From Marinospirillum perlucidum (GTDB lineage Bacteria; Pseudomonadota; Gammaproteobacteria; Pseudomonadales; Halomonadaceae), in assembly GCF_003336805.1 (NCBI RefSeq), contig NZ_QFWJ01000003.1:1-64000 (forward strand): a DNA stretch of 64,000 nucleotides, read 5' to 3'. Numbering within the stretch: position 1 is the first letter of the stretch; each line of letters starts with the position of its first letter. A program made the position numbers and the translations under genes. Positions 8,395 through 19,190 of this stretch are shown in pieces. The notes under the pieces were generated by a model. The model was not told the origin of the DNA, did not search any database, and saw only the letters and a list, made by a program, of their open reading frames with translations.

Positions 8395-11123
8395 TAGTGA
8401 GCCTCTTCCCAGTTGTCGCCACTGGCTGCTTCCACGATGAGAGGAACCTCCAGACTGGCGGCTTCTTCCATACAGGGTTTGATGCCCGCGATCAGCTTTT
8501 CGACCTGATCTTCCCTGACTTCAAACACCAGTTCATCGTGCACCTGCATGATAATGGCGGCATCCAGGCCGGATTCATCCAGCCAGGAGCTTACCTTAAG
8601 CATGGCGGCTTTCATGATATCGGCAGCGGTTCCCTGCATAGGGGCGTTGATGGCTGTCCTTTCTGCACCCTGGCGTTGATTGTAGTTACGCGAGTTGATC
8701 TCGGGGAGATAAAGGCGACGACCGAAGAGGGTTTCCACATAACCTTTTTCCGCAGCAGTCTCGCGGGTTGTGTCCATGTAGCGTAGTACGCCGGGATAAC
8801 GATCGAAATAACGGTCGATATAGGTTTGTGCCTGACCGCGCTCCAGATGCAGTTGACGGGCCAGGCCAAAGGCACTCATGCCATAAATCAGTCCGAAGTT
8901 GATCGCCTTGGCACTGCGACGCTGATCCGGGGTGATCCTGTCGGGTGGGGTACCAAAAACTTCTGCTGCTGTGGCCAGGTGAATATCCTGATCTTCGGCA
9001 AAGGCCTTGAGCAATCCCTGGTCACCCGATAGGTGAGCCATGATGCGTAGTTCAATTTGAGAATAATCGGCTGCCACCAGCTTGTAGCCAGGTTCGGCAA
9101 TAAAGGCCTGACGGATGCGTCGTCCCTGCTCGGAACGTATGGGGATGTTCTGCAGGTTGGGGTCGGAACTGGAGAGGCGACCGGTGGCGGTAACCGCTTG
9201 GTGATAGCTGGTATGTACCCGACCGGTGTGTGAGTTAACCAGTTGCGGCAACTTATCGGTGTAGGTGTTTTTCAGCTTGGATAGCCCGCGATGCTGCATG
9301 ATGATCTTGGGTAGAGGGTAATCCAGTGCCAGTTCTTCCAGCACAGCTTCGGCAGTGGAAGGCGCTCCCTTGGGGGTCTTCTTTTTGACCGGCAACTGTT
9401 GTTCCTGAAACAGGATTTCGGCCAGCTGCTTGGGCGATCCCAGATTGAAACTGCGTCCGGCCAAGCTATAGGCCTCTTCTTCAAGCTCCAGAATGCGCTG
9501 AGCCATTTCCTGGGAATGCTGCTGGAGGTGAGGGACATCAATCTTGACGCCCTTGCGCTCTATCTTGGACAGGAGCGGCACCAGAGGTAGCTCCAGTTTC
9601 TCCAATACCTCCTGCAGACGACCTTCTTCACGAACCTGCGGAGCCAGCGTCTGGTGGAGTCGCAGGGTGATGTCGGCATCCTCTGCAGCGTAGGGACCCG
9701 CCTTGTCGATTTCTATCTGGTTGAAGGTCAGTTGTTTTTTACCCTTGCCGGCCAGGTCTTCAAAAGTGATGGTCTGGTGGCCTAGGTATTTAAGGGCCAG
9801 CGAATCCATATCATGGCGGGTCGCCGTGGAATTGAGCACATAGGACTCCAGCAGGGTATCGGCAGCAATGCCTTGAAGCTGGATGTCATAACGGGCCAGA
9901 ACGCTTAGGTCGTATTTAAGATTCTGGCCGATTTTTCCCTTTGCAGGGTCTTCCAGCAGGGGTTTGATAGCCGCCAGAACTTGATCTCGATCCAACTGGT
10001 CGGGGGCACCAGGGTAGTCGTGTGCCAAGGGTAGGTAGGCCGCTTCACCGGGTTCAATTGCAAAGGAAAGTCCCACCAGCTCAGCCTCCATATAGTTCAG
10101 GCTGGTGGTTTCGGTATCCACGGCAAAGACGTCAGCCTTTTGCAGTTTGTCCAGCCAGGTCTTCCAAGCCGCCTCGGTGGTGATGATCTCGTAGTGACTG
10201 GTATCGATTGCCGTCTGCTGCTCACTGGCAGGTGCTTCATCGCTAGTATCTAACTGCTTGAGCAGACTGTTGAATTCCAGGCGAGTATAGAGTTCGCGTA
10301 GCTGCTGGTTATCCGCCTCTCCGGGTTGCAGTTGATCGTAACGCAACTCCAGATCGCAATCCGTCTTGATGGTGGCCAACTGGTAGGAGAGGTAGGCCTG
10401 CTCCTTGTGTTCTTCAAGTTTCTTGGGCGTTGACTTGGCGCCGCGAAAACCCAGTTCGGGAATGGCACCCAGGTGGGCATAAAGCTCATCCAACCCGCCA
10501 ATGCCCTGAAGGAGGGCCTGGGCGGTTTTTTCACCGATACCCGGAACCCCTGGGATGTTGTCCGACTTGTCGCCCATCAGGGCCAAAAAATCGATAATCA
10601 GCTCAGGGCCAATCCCGAATTTCTTTTTCACACCTTCTACATCCAGTTGGCTGCCGGTCATGGTGTTGACCAGGGTGACATAAGGGCAAACCAGCTGCGC
10701 CATGTCCTTGTCCCCGGTGGAGATGATGACTTCTTGGCCTTCATCGGCAGCCTTGCGTGCCAGAGTGCCGATGACATCATCCGCTTCCACCCCCTCGACA
10801 GCCAGGAGCGGCAGGCCTAAAGCCCGGACACAGGCATGCAGAGGCTCGATTTGCTGGCGCAGATCATCCGGCATGGGGGGGCGGTGGGATTTGTATTCGG
10901 CAAAGAGTTCGTCACGAAAAGTTGGGCCCTTGGCATCAAAAACAATACCGATCGGGCTGTCCGGATAGCTGTTCATCAGGCTGCGGATCATGTTCAACAC
11001 CCCCTTGATGGCACCCGTAGGTTGTCCGCTGGATGTCATCAAAGGCGGCAGGGCATGGTAGGCGCGATAGAGATAAGAGGAGGCGTCGACCAGGAGCAGG
11101 GGTTTTGCAGCGGTGTCAGTCAT
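8394..11123 (-). CDS. polA: DNA polymerase I
   Basis: Repair and Okazaki-fragment polymerase. The 909 residues cover three domains: 5'-3' flap exonuclease (about 1-290, with [14 protein letters not shown] and [12 protein letters not shown]), 3'-5' proofreading exonuclease (about 310-500), and the polymerase domain with [19 protein letters not shown] and [12 protein letters not shown]. The proofreading site keeps its acidic pair D336 and E338 in AVDTETTSL, so unlike Taq-type enzymes it should edit. Length is close to E. coli PolA (928). The ATG is the only good start. The stop overlaps the downstream ferredoxin start by one base. A divergent DUF2782 gene follows a short spacer. Confidence 0.98.
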   Translation of the reverse strand: MTDTAAKPLLLVDASSYLYRAYHALPPLMTSSGQPTGAIKGVLNMIRSLMNSYPDSPIGIVFDAKGPTFRDELFAEYKSHRPPMPDDLRQQIEPLHACVRALGLPLLAVEGVEADDVIGTLARKAADEGQEVIISTGDKDMAQLVCPYVTLVNTMTGSQLDVEGVKKKFGIGPELIIDFLALMGDKSDNIPGVPGIGEKTAQALLQGIGGLDELYAHLGAIPELGFRGAKSTPKKLEEHKEQAYLSYQLATIKTDCDLELRYDQLQPGEADNQQLRELYTRLEFNSLLKQLDTSDEAPASEQQTAIDTSHYEIITTEAAWKTWLDKLQKADVFAVDTETTSLNYMEAELVGLSFAIEPGEAAYLPLAHDYPGAPDQLDRDQVLAAIKPLLEDPAKGKIGQNLKYDLSVLARYDIQLQGIAADTLLESYVLNSTATRHDMDSLALKYLGHQTITFEDLAGKGKKQLTFNQIEIDKAGPYAAEDADITLRLHQTLAPQVREEGRLQEVLEKLELPLVPLLSKIERKGVKIDVPHLQQHSQEMAQRILELEEEAYSLAGRSFNLGSPKQLAEILFQEQQLPVKKKTPKGAPSTAEAVLEELALDYPLPKIIMQHRGLSKLKNTYTDKLPQLVNSHTGRVHTSYHQAVTATGRLSSSDPNLQNIPIRSEQGRRIRQAFIAEPGYKLVAADYSQIELRIMAHLSGDQGLLKAFAEDQDIHLATAAEVFGTPPDRITPDQRRSAKAINFGLIYGMSAFGLARQLHLERGQAQTYIDRYFDRYPGVLRYMDTTRETAAEKGYVETLFGRRLYLPEINSRNYNQRQGAERTAINAPMQGTAADIMKAAMLKVSSWLDESGLDAAIIMQVHDELVFEVREDQVEKLIAGIKPCMEEAASLEVPLIVEAASGDNWEEAH

Positions 11124-11207
11124 TCACAGTATCCGAAATCTAGGGGTCAGAGAGTCTTTTGAGTTACAATCAAAACATTAACTCTAGGATACCAAAGGAG
11201 AGCTGGC

Positions 11208-11486
11208 GTGATGCAAAAAATAATCGCGGCTGGCGTTGCCCTGATCGCCACCGGTTTGCTGGCAGCCAGTCTCTGGGCCAATGACCCGGTGGATTCGGAA
11301 ATTGTGATTCGTGAAAGCGAAGACAAGGTGATCGAAGAATTTTGGGTTGCAGGAAAGCTCAAGGCGATCAAGGTTACACCGCGTCGCGGTGAACCCTATT
11401 TTCTGGTGGATCCGGATGGTCTGGATCTGGATGATCAGGAGCGAGGCAGCATGCGTCTGCCCAGTTGGAAGATATTTCAGTGGTAA
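11208..11486 (+). CDS. DUF2782 family exported protein
   Basis: A 92-residue protein with a signal peptide or N-terminal anchor (IIAAGVALIATGLLAASLWA). The core EEFWVAGKLKAIKVTPRRGEPYFLVDPDG is typical of DUF2782, a family usually found near polA in pseudomonads, as here. Function is unknown. The start is GTG at 11208, seven bases after AAAGGAG, with an ATG directly next as an alternative. The end of the gene overlaps the start of the acyltransferase gene, which suggests an operon. Confidence 0.85.
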   Translation: MMQKIIAAGVALIATGLLAASLWANDPVDSEIVIRESEDKVIEEFWVAGKLKAIKVTPRRGEPYFLVDPDGLDLDDQERGSMRLPSWKIFQW

Positions 11487-12397
11487 AGAAAAGAAAGAAA
11501 TCACGCCGTCTCAAAGGCATCATTATCAAATCCGGTTGGTGGCTGATGTCGCGTCTGCCACTGGCATGGATTCAGGGGCTGGCTGTTTTTCTGGGCAAGC
11601 TGGTGTGGCGCTTCTCCAAGCGTGAACGCCGGGTTAGCCAGATCAATATCGAGCTGTGTTTTCCCGACAAGACACCCTGGGAGAGAGACCAGCTGGCGCG
11701 GGGTTCTCTGATTGAAAGCGCCAAAACCATGCTGGAAATGGGCTATGTATGGATGGCACCCAAGGACATCGTTCTGGGCAAGGTCAAGCAGGTTCACGGC
11801 GGGGATTTGATTACCGCCTGCCAGGCCCGTCAGGAGCCGGTCATCATTCTGGGGCCGCATATCGGCCAGTGGGAAATGATCGGTCAGTGGTTTTCACGCG
11901 ACTACCCTTTAACCTGCATGTATTCGCCACCACGAATTCATTCCTTGGACCCGGTGATCCGCAAGGGGCGCTGCCGCACCGGGGGTGGTCTGGTTCCTGC
12001 TGATGTGAAGGGAGTCGCCGGATTACTCAAAGCGCTCAAACGTGGGGAAATGGTGGGCATCCTGCCTGACCAGGAGCCGGATCACGGCCAGGGCGGGGTT
12101 TTTGCCCCTTTTTATGGGGTGCCTGCTTTAACCGCCACGCTTTTGCCCAAGCTGGTCAAGAAAACCGGAGCCAAGGTTTTTACGGCCCTGGCCAAGCGCT
12201 TGCCTCATGGCGAAGGCTATGAAATCCATATCCTGCCTGCCAATGACAAGGTCTACGCCGAGGATGAGGTGACTGCAGCCGAAGGCGTGAATGCCAGTGT
12301 CGAAGAAATCATTGCCTATGCGCCTTTGCAGTACCAGTGGTCCTACAAGCGTTTTCGCAAGCGCCCTGACGGTGAGCGCCACCCCTATATTTTCTGA
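11480..12397 (+). CDS. LpxL/HtrB-type lysophospholipid/lipid A acyltransferase
   Basis: A membrane-associated acyltransferase of the LpxL/LpxM family, expected to add a secondary acyl chain to lipid A at the inner membrane. The catalytic H-x4-E motif is H127 and E132 in GPHIGQWEMIG. Further family blocks are PPRIHSLDP and GILPDQEP...GVFAPFYGVPALT. It begins with GTG at 11480, eight bases after GGAAG, inside the last codons of the DUF2782 gene; a TTG at 11465 is an alternative. The basic N-terminus MVKKRKKSRR precedes a hydrophobic anchor. Which acyl chain it transfers is not clear. Length is 305 residues. Confidence 0.88.
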   Translation: MVKKRKKSRRLKGIIIKSGWWLMSRLPLAWIQGLAVFLGKLVWRFSKRERRVSQINIELCFPDKTPWERDQLARGSLIESAKTMLEMGYVWMAPKDIVLGKVKQVHGGDLITACQARQEPVIILGPHIGQWEMIGQWFSRDYPLTCMYSPPRIHSLDPVIRKGRCRTGGGLVPADVKGVAGLLKALKRGEMVGILPDQEPDHGQGGVFAPFYGVPALTATLLPKLVKKTGAKVFTALAKRLPHGEGYEIHILPANDKVYAEDEVTAAEGVNASVEEIIAYAPLQYQWSYKRFRKRPDGERHPYIF

Positions 12398-12422
12398 GGT
12401 AGGCCAGCTCAGCCAATCAAAA

Positions 12423-13739
12423 TCAGCTCTGGCTGCTGTCCTTGATAAAGGCGGCATAAAAGAAACCGTCCGTCGCCTCTTCGCTGGGTAGCAGTTGCCT
12501 GCCCCAGCGCGTCGTCTGCCCCCAACCGAGGTCATCCAAGGGTATTCTTTGCGCATCGGGATGCTGATAAGTGAAGGCATCCAGTGGCTGCTGGTTTTCT
12601 TCCGGCAGTAACGAGCAGGTAGCATAAACCAGACGGCCACCTTCTTTGACCAGTGGCCAGAGTTTTTCCAGGAGTTTTGTCTGTACTTGGGCCAGCTGGC
12701 GGATGTCGCTATCCCGGCGCAGCAACTTGATATCAGGATGTCGACGAATCACGCCGGTCGCTGAACAGGGGGCATCCAGAAGAATACGGTCAAAGGCTTG
12801 TCCGTCCCACCAGGCTTCAGGTTCGGAGGCATCGGCACAAACGACCTGGGCATCCAGTTGCAGGCGTTTGAGATTGTCATGAACCCGGGGCAGGCGTTTT
12901 TCTTCACTGTCCAGAGCCAGCAACTCAATATCCTGGGTTTCCAGCAAGTGGGTGGTCTTGCCTCCCGGAGCACAACAGGCATCCAGTACCCGTTGACCGG
13001 GTTGCAGATCCATCAACAGGGGTGTCAACTGAGCGGCTTCGTCCTGCACACTCAGCCAGCCCTTTTCAAAACCCGGCAGGTGAACCGGGTTGCAGGCTTC
13101 TTCCAGGCGGATTCCCCAAGGACTCCAGGCTGTAGCAGAAGCTGCCAGACCGGCATCATTCAAAACCTTCAGGTAGTCGTCTCTCGTGATCTTGCGCTGA
13201 TTGATTCTGAGTACCAGTGGCGGTTGCTGGTTGTTGGCGGCACAGATGGCGTGCCATTGCGTCGGGTAGGCTTTTTTGATTTTTTTCAACAGCCAGGGTG
13301 GATGGGCCGTTGCCGGGCTTTCCTTGTTGTCGGCCAAAGCCCGCAATTCATCTTCTTCACGCTGGAAGCGGCGCAAGCAGGCATTCAGCAGTTTACTTGC
13401 CCAGGGCTTTTTCAATTTCTTGCTGGCTTCTACGCAGGTGTCGATGGCGGCATAGTCAGCCACCCTTTTTTCCTGCAGCTGGTAGAGGCCGACCATCAAT
13501 AGAGCGAGAACATCAGTATCTCGAGCTTTGAGGGGTTTTTGCAGCAGCTTCTGGGTATAAAACTGCAGGCGTGGATAAAAGCGGCAAACACCAAAAGCCA
13601 GGGCCTGGGTCAGGGCGGCATCTTCACTGCTGAGTCCTTCCTGAGCTGGTGGTAAGGTGGCACTGAGAGAGGCTTCCTGTCTGAGCACCGGGACCAAAGC
13701 CTGAACACTGCTGAGCCTTGCGGCCAGGCCTTCACTCAT
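12423..13739 (-). CDS. rsmB: 16S rRNA (cytosine-967-C5) methyltransferase RsmB
   Basis: Methylates C967 of 16S rRNA with S-adenosylmethionine. An N-terminal NusB-like RNA-binding domain (about 1-140) precedes the Rossmann methyltransferase. Motif I is LDACCAPGGKTTHLLE. The two catalytic cysteines of m5C enzymes are in DAPCSATGVIRRHPD and YATCSLLPEENQ. The 438 residues match the family. Its start overlaps the fmt stop in an ATGA, giving the classic def-fmt-rsmB operon. Confidence 0.97.
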   Translation of the reverse strand: MSEGLAARLSSVQALVPVLRQEASLSATLPPAQEGLSSEDAALTQALAFGVCRFYPRLQFYTQKLLQKPLKARDTDVLALLMVGLYQLQEKRVADYAAIDTCVEASKKLKKPWASKLLNACLRRFQREEDELRALADNKESPATAHPPWLLKKIKKAYPTQWHAICAANNQQPPLVLRINQRKITRDDYLKVLNDAGLAASATAWSPWGIRLEEACNPVHLPGFEKGWLSVQDEAAQLTPLLMDLQPGQRVLDACCAPGGKTTHLLETQDIELLALDSEEKRLPRVHDNLKRLQLDAQVVCADASEPEAWWDGQAFDRILLDAPCSATGVIRRHPDIKLLRRDSDIRQLAQVQTKLLEKLWPLVKEGGRLVYATCSLLPEENQQPLDAFTYQHPDAQRIPLDDLGWGQTTRWGRQLLPSEEATDGFFYAAFIKDSSQS

Positions 13740-14713
13740 GCGGATTCCTCGGGCAGCGGCAGGATTTGTCCGGCCTGAAAATAGTCGGGATGGCCATTGA
13801 GAAGATCACTGGCATTGAGTTGCTTGGCACCCGGCAGTTGCAGGCGGGTCAGCTGCAGGCAACCTTCGCCACAGGCAATGACCGGGCCTTCTTTCTCGAT
13901 ATCCAACAGGGTGCCCGGTTGGGCATTGTGCTCGATGTCCAGCGGGCGGGCTTTCCAGATGCGGATCTTGTCTTCGCTGCCATCGGGTTTGGGCAGCAGG
14001 CACCAGGCGACCGGCCAGGGGTTGAAACCGCGAACCTGCCAGTCCAGCTCTTTGGCGGACAGGGACCAATCCAGTTGTGCTTCCTCTTTGCTCAATTTGC
14101 GCGCATAGGTGGCTTCCTGATCATTTTGAGGCTCGGCCTTCAGGCTGCCTTTAACTAGCTGCGGCAAGGCCGTGATCAGGGCTTCGCCTCCCTGTTGAGC
14201 AAGCTTGTCATGCAGGCTGGCGCTGGTGTCTTCAGGTCCGATCAGGCAGTGAGTTTTATACAGCTGGTCTCCCGTATCCAGACCTGCATCCATCTGCATC
14301 AGGGTGACGCCGGTTGCCCTGTCTCCTGCCAGCAGCGCCCGCTGAATAGGAGCTGCACCCCGCCAGCGAGGCAGGAGGGAGGCGTGCACATTAATACAGC
14401 CCAGACGGGGTATATCCAGCACTGTCTGCGGCAGAAGCAGGCCGTAGGCGACGACGATCATCAAATCCGGTTGCAGGGCAGCCAGCTCTTCGCGGGCTTC
14501 CTGGCTTTTAAAGTTTTCCGGTTGATAGACGGGCAATTGATGCTGCTGGGCCAATTCTTTGACCGGACTGGGCTTGAGTTTTCTTCCGCGGCCAGCCGGG
14601 CGATCGGGCTGGGTATAGACGGCCACTACTTCCCATTCAGGGTTTTCGGCCTGAAGCAGTGCTTGCAGACTGGAGGCAGCAAAATCGGGTGTTCCGGCAA
14701 AAACGAGACGCAT
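13736..14713 (-). CDS. fmt: methionyl-tRNA formyltransferase
   Basis: Formylates the initiator Met-tRNA using 10-formyl-tetrahydrofolate. The catalytic domain has the N-terminal MRLVFAGTPDFAASSL and the SLLPRWRGAAPIQRALLAGD motif holding the hydrolase-like Asn-His-Asp site (INVHASLLPRWRG, with D in MDAGLDTGD). The C-terminal OB-like tRNA-binding domain follows residue 210. At 325 residues it has the usual length. It lies nine bases downstream of def and overlaps rsmB. Confidence 0.98.
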   Translation of the reverse strand: MRLVFAGTPDFAASSLQALLQAENPEWEVVAVYTQPDRPAGRGRKLKPSPVKELAQQHQLPVYQPENFKSQEAREELAALQPDLMIVVAYGLLLPQTVLDIPRLGCINVHASLLPRWRGAAPIQRALLAGDRATGVTLMQMDAGLDTGDQLYKTHCLIGPEDTSASLHDKLAQQGGEALITALPQLVKGSLKAEPQNDQEATYARKLSKEEAQLDWSLSAKELDWQVRGFNPWPVAWCLLPKPDGSEDKIRIWKARPLDIEHNAQPGTLLDIEKEGPVIACGEGCLQLTRLQLPGAKQLNASDLLNGHPDYFQAGQILPLPEESA

Positions 14714-14722
14714 GAATAACCT

Positions 14723-15235
14723 TTAAGCTTTTTGGCGCTGCAGTTTAAGCAGCTTCTTTTTCACTCTTTCCTGCTTCATGCGGGAAAGGTAATCAACAAA
14801 AACGATGCCCTTGAGATGATCGCATTCGTGCTGGATGCAGTGAGCCAGCAGGCCGTCGGTTTCAAATTCCTGGGGCTTGCCATCACGATCCAGCGCCTTG
14901 ACCTGGATGCGCACATAGCGTTCAACGTCAGCATAGTATTCGGGGACAGATAGACAGCCTTCCTGCATCATTTCTACACTGGCATCTACCGGGGTGAACT
15001 CCGGATTAATCAATACCAGAGGTTGATCCTTGTTCTCCGATACATCAATGACGATCAGCTGCTTGTGGTAATCCACCTGGGTTGCGGCAAGGCCGATACC
15101 TGGCGCGTCATACATGGTTTCAAACATGGAATCAATCTGCTGCTGCAGCTCCGGGGTGAAGTCTGCTTCAGTCAGAGGGGTTGCCCGGGTTCTCAGGCGA
15201 GGATCTGGATATTCCAGAATATTCAATAGACTCAT
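14723..15235 (-). CDS. def: peptide deformylase
   Basis: Removes the formyl group from nascent protein N-termini using Fe2+ or Zn2+. The three family motifs are intact: [16 protein letters not shown] and the metal-binding HECDHLKG. The start [14 protein letters not shown] is chosen to match the family N-terminus; GAGAG lies eight bases upstream. A start at 15256 would add seven residues. First gene of the def-fmt-rsmB operon, divergent from the LysM gene. The 144-bp divergent spacer contains TTTGCCT/AGGCAAA as an inverted repeat at 15266-15300. Confidence 0.97.
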   Translation of the reverse strand: MSLLNILEYPDPRLRTRATPLTEADFTPELQQQIDSMFETMYDAPGIGLAATQVDYHKQLIVIDVSENKDQPLVLINPEFTPVDASVEMMQEGCLSVPEYYADVERYVRIQVKALDRDGKPQEFETDGLLAHCIQHECDHLKGIVFVDYLSRMKQERVKKKLLKLQRQKA

Positions 15236-15265
15236 TTCGGGTCTCTCGTCACTCAAATTAAACGG

Positions 15266-15300
15266 TTTGCCTCTTGCTCAGCCCTGGGCTTTCAGGCAAA
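15266..15300. repeat. inverted repeat in the def-lysM divergent spacer
   Basis: TTTGCCT and AGGCAAA flank an inner AGCC-CTG-GGCT palindrome, giving a two-part inverted repeat in the divergent promoter region. It could be a regulator site or a leader hairpin; no known family motif was recognised. Confidence 0.45.
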
Positions 15301-15379
15301 GTGTAACTGAAAGTAATTGCATGGAGGCTTGGACACTTCCAAGACTCAAGAGTTTTGGTCTTATGGCAAGGGTAACCTT

Positions 15380-16399
15380 ATGCTGACTGGCGTAGTACGT
15401 AATCTACTGGTTTCTTTGGTGTTGCTGGCATTTTCTGCCACGGCTCAGACTCTTAGTTTAAAGCCTGACGCGCCTGAACGCTATGAAGTTAAGCGTGGCG
15501 ACTCCCTTTGGTCGATTGCTTCCCAATATCTGGATGATCCCTGGATGTGGCCACAACTCTGGCAGGCCAACCCCCAGGTCAATAATCCGCATCTTCTCTA
15601 TCCCGGCGATATTATCCAGTTACTGGAAGGTGAAAACTTCCTGCGCCTGCAGCCTCGCCTGCGCATTATGACCCTGCAAGACCCTATTCCCATGATGCCG
15701 TTGAATCGGGTCGAAGCCTTCCTCAACCGGGATATTATGGTCGACCGCAATGAATTCGAGGATTCCCTTTATATTCAGACTATTGAAGAAGGCCGCACCC
15801 TGGGCAGTCAGGGCGACCTGATAAAAACCCTTGGTGATCTCAGTCCCAATGTCAGTCACTACGGGATTTACCGCAATCTTGAAGAAATTCGCGACCCCAT
15901 CAGTCGTCGTCTACTTGGGCATCTAGCCCGCTCTGTTGGTTCAGCACGATTGGTACGTGATGGCGAAGGCTATGAAGCCACTATGGAAATTACTGCCACC
16001 CATGCAGAAATCCGCGTGGGTGACCGGTTGATGCCCTTTACCGCATCACCTTTTGGAGCCGGTTTCGACCCAGCGCCGCCCCAGGAACCGGTCAGTGGCT
16101 TGGTTATCCGCTCTCTGGAGCCCAATCAGACCCGCATCGGCCAGTACCAACCGCTGCTGCTCAATCAGGGTCGCAATCAACTGCGGCCCGGCCACCTGCT
16201 GCAGGTTATGGAGCCGGGCAAGCAGCGACGCGAGCCTTATGAAGGCTATAACATCTTTGCAGCGGAAAATCCGCGTGGAACCGTGATGGTTTACCGGGTC
16301 TTTGAAAACACCAGTCTGGCGCTGGTCATGAATTCCAACCAGCCGATCTATCCGGAAGATACCTTCAGGCAGGCCCCGGAACCCAACGCGACCCCCTAG
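15380..16399 (+). CDS. LysM domain envelope protein
   Basis: An exported 339-residue protein with a signal peptide (VVRNLLVSLVLLAFSATAQ) and one LysM domain near residues 35-85 (YEVKRGDSLWSIASQYL...PHLLYPGDIIQL), so it should bind peptidoglycan. The remaining 250 residues have no recognised enzymatic motif. The same gene lies between def and dprA in pseudomonads, where its function is also unclear. AAGGG precedes the ATG. An earlier in-frame start at 15317 would put the signal peptide internally and is less likely. Confidence 0.88.
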   Translation: MLTGVVRNLLVSLVLLAFSATAQTLSLKPDAPERYEVKRGDSLWSIASQYLDDPWMWPQLWQANPQVNNPHLLYPGDIIQLLEGENFLRLQPRLRIMTLQDPIPMMPLNRVEAFLNRDIMVDRNEFEDSLYIQTIEEGRTLGSQGDLIKTLGDLSPNVSHYGIYRNLEEIRDPISRRLLGHLARSVGSARLVRDGEGYEATMEITATHAEIRVGDRLMPFTASPFGAGFDPAPPQEPVSGLVIRSLEPNQTRIGQYQPLLLNQGRNQLRPGHLLQVMEPGKQRREPYEGYNIFAAENPRGTVMVYRVFENTSLALVMNSNQPIYPEDTFRQAPEPNATP

Positions 16400-16433
16400 G
16401 GCAAGCCTGGGGGCTTCATGGAAGGAGCGCCCT

Positions 16434-17567
16434 ATGCCACTGACAAGCCATCCTGAAACCAGCCTGCTAGATCTCTGCTGCTGGCTGCTTCCCGGTCTGA
16501 CCCCGCATCGCCTGCAAAAACTTCCCGCGCAAATGCTGGACAGCCCAGAAAAGTTGCTTCAGGCGGCCCAAAACCTTTCAGGTCTGCCCGTTAAAACCCG
16601 CGAACTCATTGACCTGGCACTGGTCGACCCCTGGAAGCTGCCTTTTGCCTCGCAACTGGAGGCGCATCTCAACTGGCTGGAGCATGAAAACCACTGGCTG
16701 GTACCTCTCAGGCAGCAACCTGAATTGCTGCGCCAACTCCCCGATCCACCAACACTGCTGCTGGTGCAAGGTGATCTTCGATTGCTTGAAGGCCCTAATC
16801 TGGCCTTTGTGGGTAGTCGCAGGCTGAGCCCTGAAGGTCGTTGGGTCGCGCAGGAATGGTCGAACCTTTTGGCTTGGCAGGGCTTGGGTATTGTCAGTGG
16901 GCTGGCCAGAGGTGTCGATGGCCAGGCTCATCAGGGTGCTCTTCAGGCCCAAAAAGAGGGAGCAAGCGGCAATACCCTGGCGGTTTTGGGGCAGGGGCTG
17001 GATGGCATCTACCCGCCCGAGCACGCCGGTCTGGCCGAGGAGATTCTGGCCTGGGGTGGGGCTTTGGTGAGTGAATACCCGCTGGGTACACCGCCACGAG
17101 GCCGCAATTTTCCGCGTCGTAATCGCATCATCACCGGCTTGTCGCTGGGCGTGTTGGTGGTGGAAGCTACCCTGAAGTCCGGTTCCCTGGTCAGTGCTCG
17201 CCTGGCTATGGAGCAAAATCGTGAAGTCATGGCTGTACCCGGGTCCATCCGGCGGCAACAGAGCCAGGGTTGCCATCAACTGATTCGTCAGGGTGCTGAA
17301 TTGGTGACTTCACCTGAAGAGGTACTGTTGGCTATTCGTCAGCCGTTGCAAAATGCCCTGCCGCAGGACCTCTCGTCAGAGGTCGATCGACAACCCGCCC
17401 CGCATTTGCAGCCCCTCTATTGTTTATTGAGTGATGCACCCCTATCTCTAGATCAGTTGCTTGAATTCAGTGGCCTGAAGGCAGCAGAAGGCATGCTTCA
17501 CTTACAAGAGCTGGAATTGGAAGGCTGGATTGAGCAACAACCGGGTGGCTGGTGTCGAAGTACTTGA
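16434..17567 (+). CDS. dprA: DNA processing protein DprA
   Basis: Binds incoming single-stranded DNA during natural transformation and loads RecA. The extended Rossmann domain contains VGSRRLSPEGR, GIVSGLARGVDGQAHQGAL, VLGQGLDGIYPPEH and FPRRNRIITGLSLGVLVVEA. The C-terminal winged helix (LDQLLEFSGL...LQELELEGWIEQQPGG) is present. The 377 residues match the family. AAGGAG lies upstream of the ATG. It follows the LysM gene by 34 bases and probably shares its transcript. With pilW elsewhere in the window, it makes competence conceivable, though dprA is widespread in non-competent bacteria. Confidence 0.97.
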   Translation: MPLTSHPETSLLDLCCWLLPGLTPHRLQKLPAQMLDSPEKLLQAAQNLSGLPVKTRELIDLALVDPWKLPFASQLEAHLNWLEHENHWLVPLRQQPELLRQLPDPPTLLLVQGDLRLLEGPNLAFVGSRRLSPEGRWVAQEWSNLLAWQGLGIVSGLARGVDGQAHQGALQAQKEGASGNTLAVLGQGLDGIYPPEHAGLAEEILAWGGALVSEYPLGTPPRGRNFPRRNRIITGLSLGVLVVEATLKSGSLVSARLAMEQNREVMAVPGSIRRQQSQGCHQLIRQGAELVTSPEEVLLAIRQPLQNALPQDLSSEVDRQPAPHLQPLYCLLSDAPLSLDQLLEFSGLKAAEGMLHLQELELEGWIEQQPGGWCRST

Positions 17568-17599
17568 GTCCTTGCCGGTAGCGGGGTAATCTGCCCCAC

Positions 17600-17628
17600 C
17601 TTGCCAGCCAAGTTGTTGGCAAGCTTTT
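17600..17628 (+). terminator. possible weak terminator after dprA
   Basis: CTTGCCA pairs with TGGCAAG across a ten-base loop and is followed by CTTTT. The T-run is short, so partial readthrough into tsaC is likely. Confidence 0.4.
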
Positions 17629-17659
17629 CCCTGACTTCAGGATTATTGAGTGAATTGAA

Positions 17660-18229
17660 ATGAGCGAACAACCTGTTGATCCTCAAGCTGTTGCCGAAGC
17701 AGCAGCGGTATTGCGCCAGGGAGGAGTGGTGGCCTATCCAACGGAGGCCGTTTGGGGACTGGGATGCGACCCTTTTAATAGCAGGGCGGTTCAACGCCTT
17801 TTGCTACTCAAACAAAGAGACCCTGCCAAGGGAGTCATTCTCATCGGTTCCTCCCTGCAGCAATTCAAGCCTTGGTTGATCGGCTTGGAGGCAGAGCAGC
17901 TGGCCCGTCTGGAAGCCAGTTGGCCGGGGCCCTACACCTGGCTGGTCAAGGATAACGGCCATACCCCGGAGATTATTCGTGGCAAGCATCCCAAGGTGGC
18001 GTTGCGAGTGACGGATCACCCCTGGGTGGTTGCTCTTTGCGAGACCTTTGGTGGTCCGCTAGTCTCCACCTCGGCCAATCTGGCGGGGGAACCGACTTTG
18101 ACGACCTTTGCTGCCATCGAGGAAGCCTTTGGCGATGAAGTCGATTATATTCTGGATGGCCCCCTGGGCGGTCTGGAAGCACCCAGTCGCATCAGTGATC
18201 TGGAAACCGGTGAGGTTTTAAGGCCGTGA
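17660..18229 (+). CDS. tsaC: L-threonylcarbamoyladenylate synthase
   Basis: Makes threonylcarbamoyl-AMP from threonine, bicarbonate and ATP for the t6A37 modification of ANN-decoding tRNAs. The YrdC/Sua5 fold is shown by VVAYPTEAVWGLGCDPFN, the KxR pair in LLKQRDPAKG, and STSANLAGE near the C-terminus. At 189 residues it is the short TsaC type rather than the long Sua5/TsaC2. It lies in the dprA-tsaC-hemF-aroE string also seen in Pseudomonas. Confidence 0.96.
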   Translation: MSEQPVDPQAVAEAAAVLRQGGVVAYPTEAVWGLGCDPFNSRAVQRLLLLKQRDPAKGVILIGSSLQQFKPWLIGLEAEQLARLEASWPGPYTWLVKDNGHTPEIIRGKHPKVALRVTDHPWVVALCETFGGPLVSTSANLAGEPTLTTFAAIEEAFGDEVDYILDGPLGGLEAPSRISDLETGEVLRP

Positions 18230-18237
18230 ACGTCTGA

Positions 18238-19176
<939 letters not shown>

Positions 19177-19190
19177 GCCCGAAAGCCACC

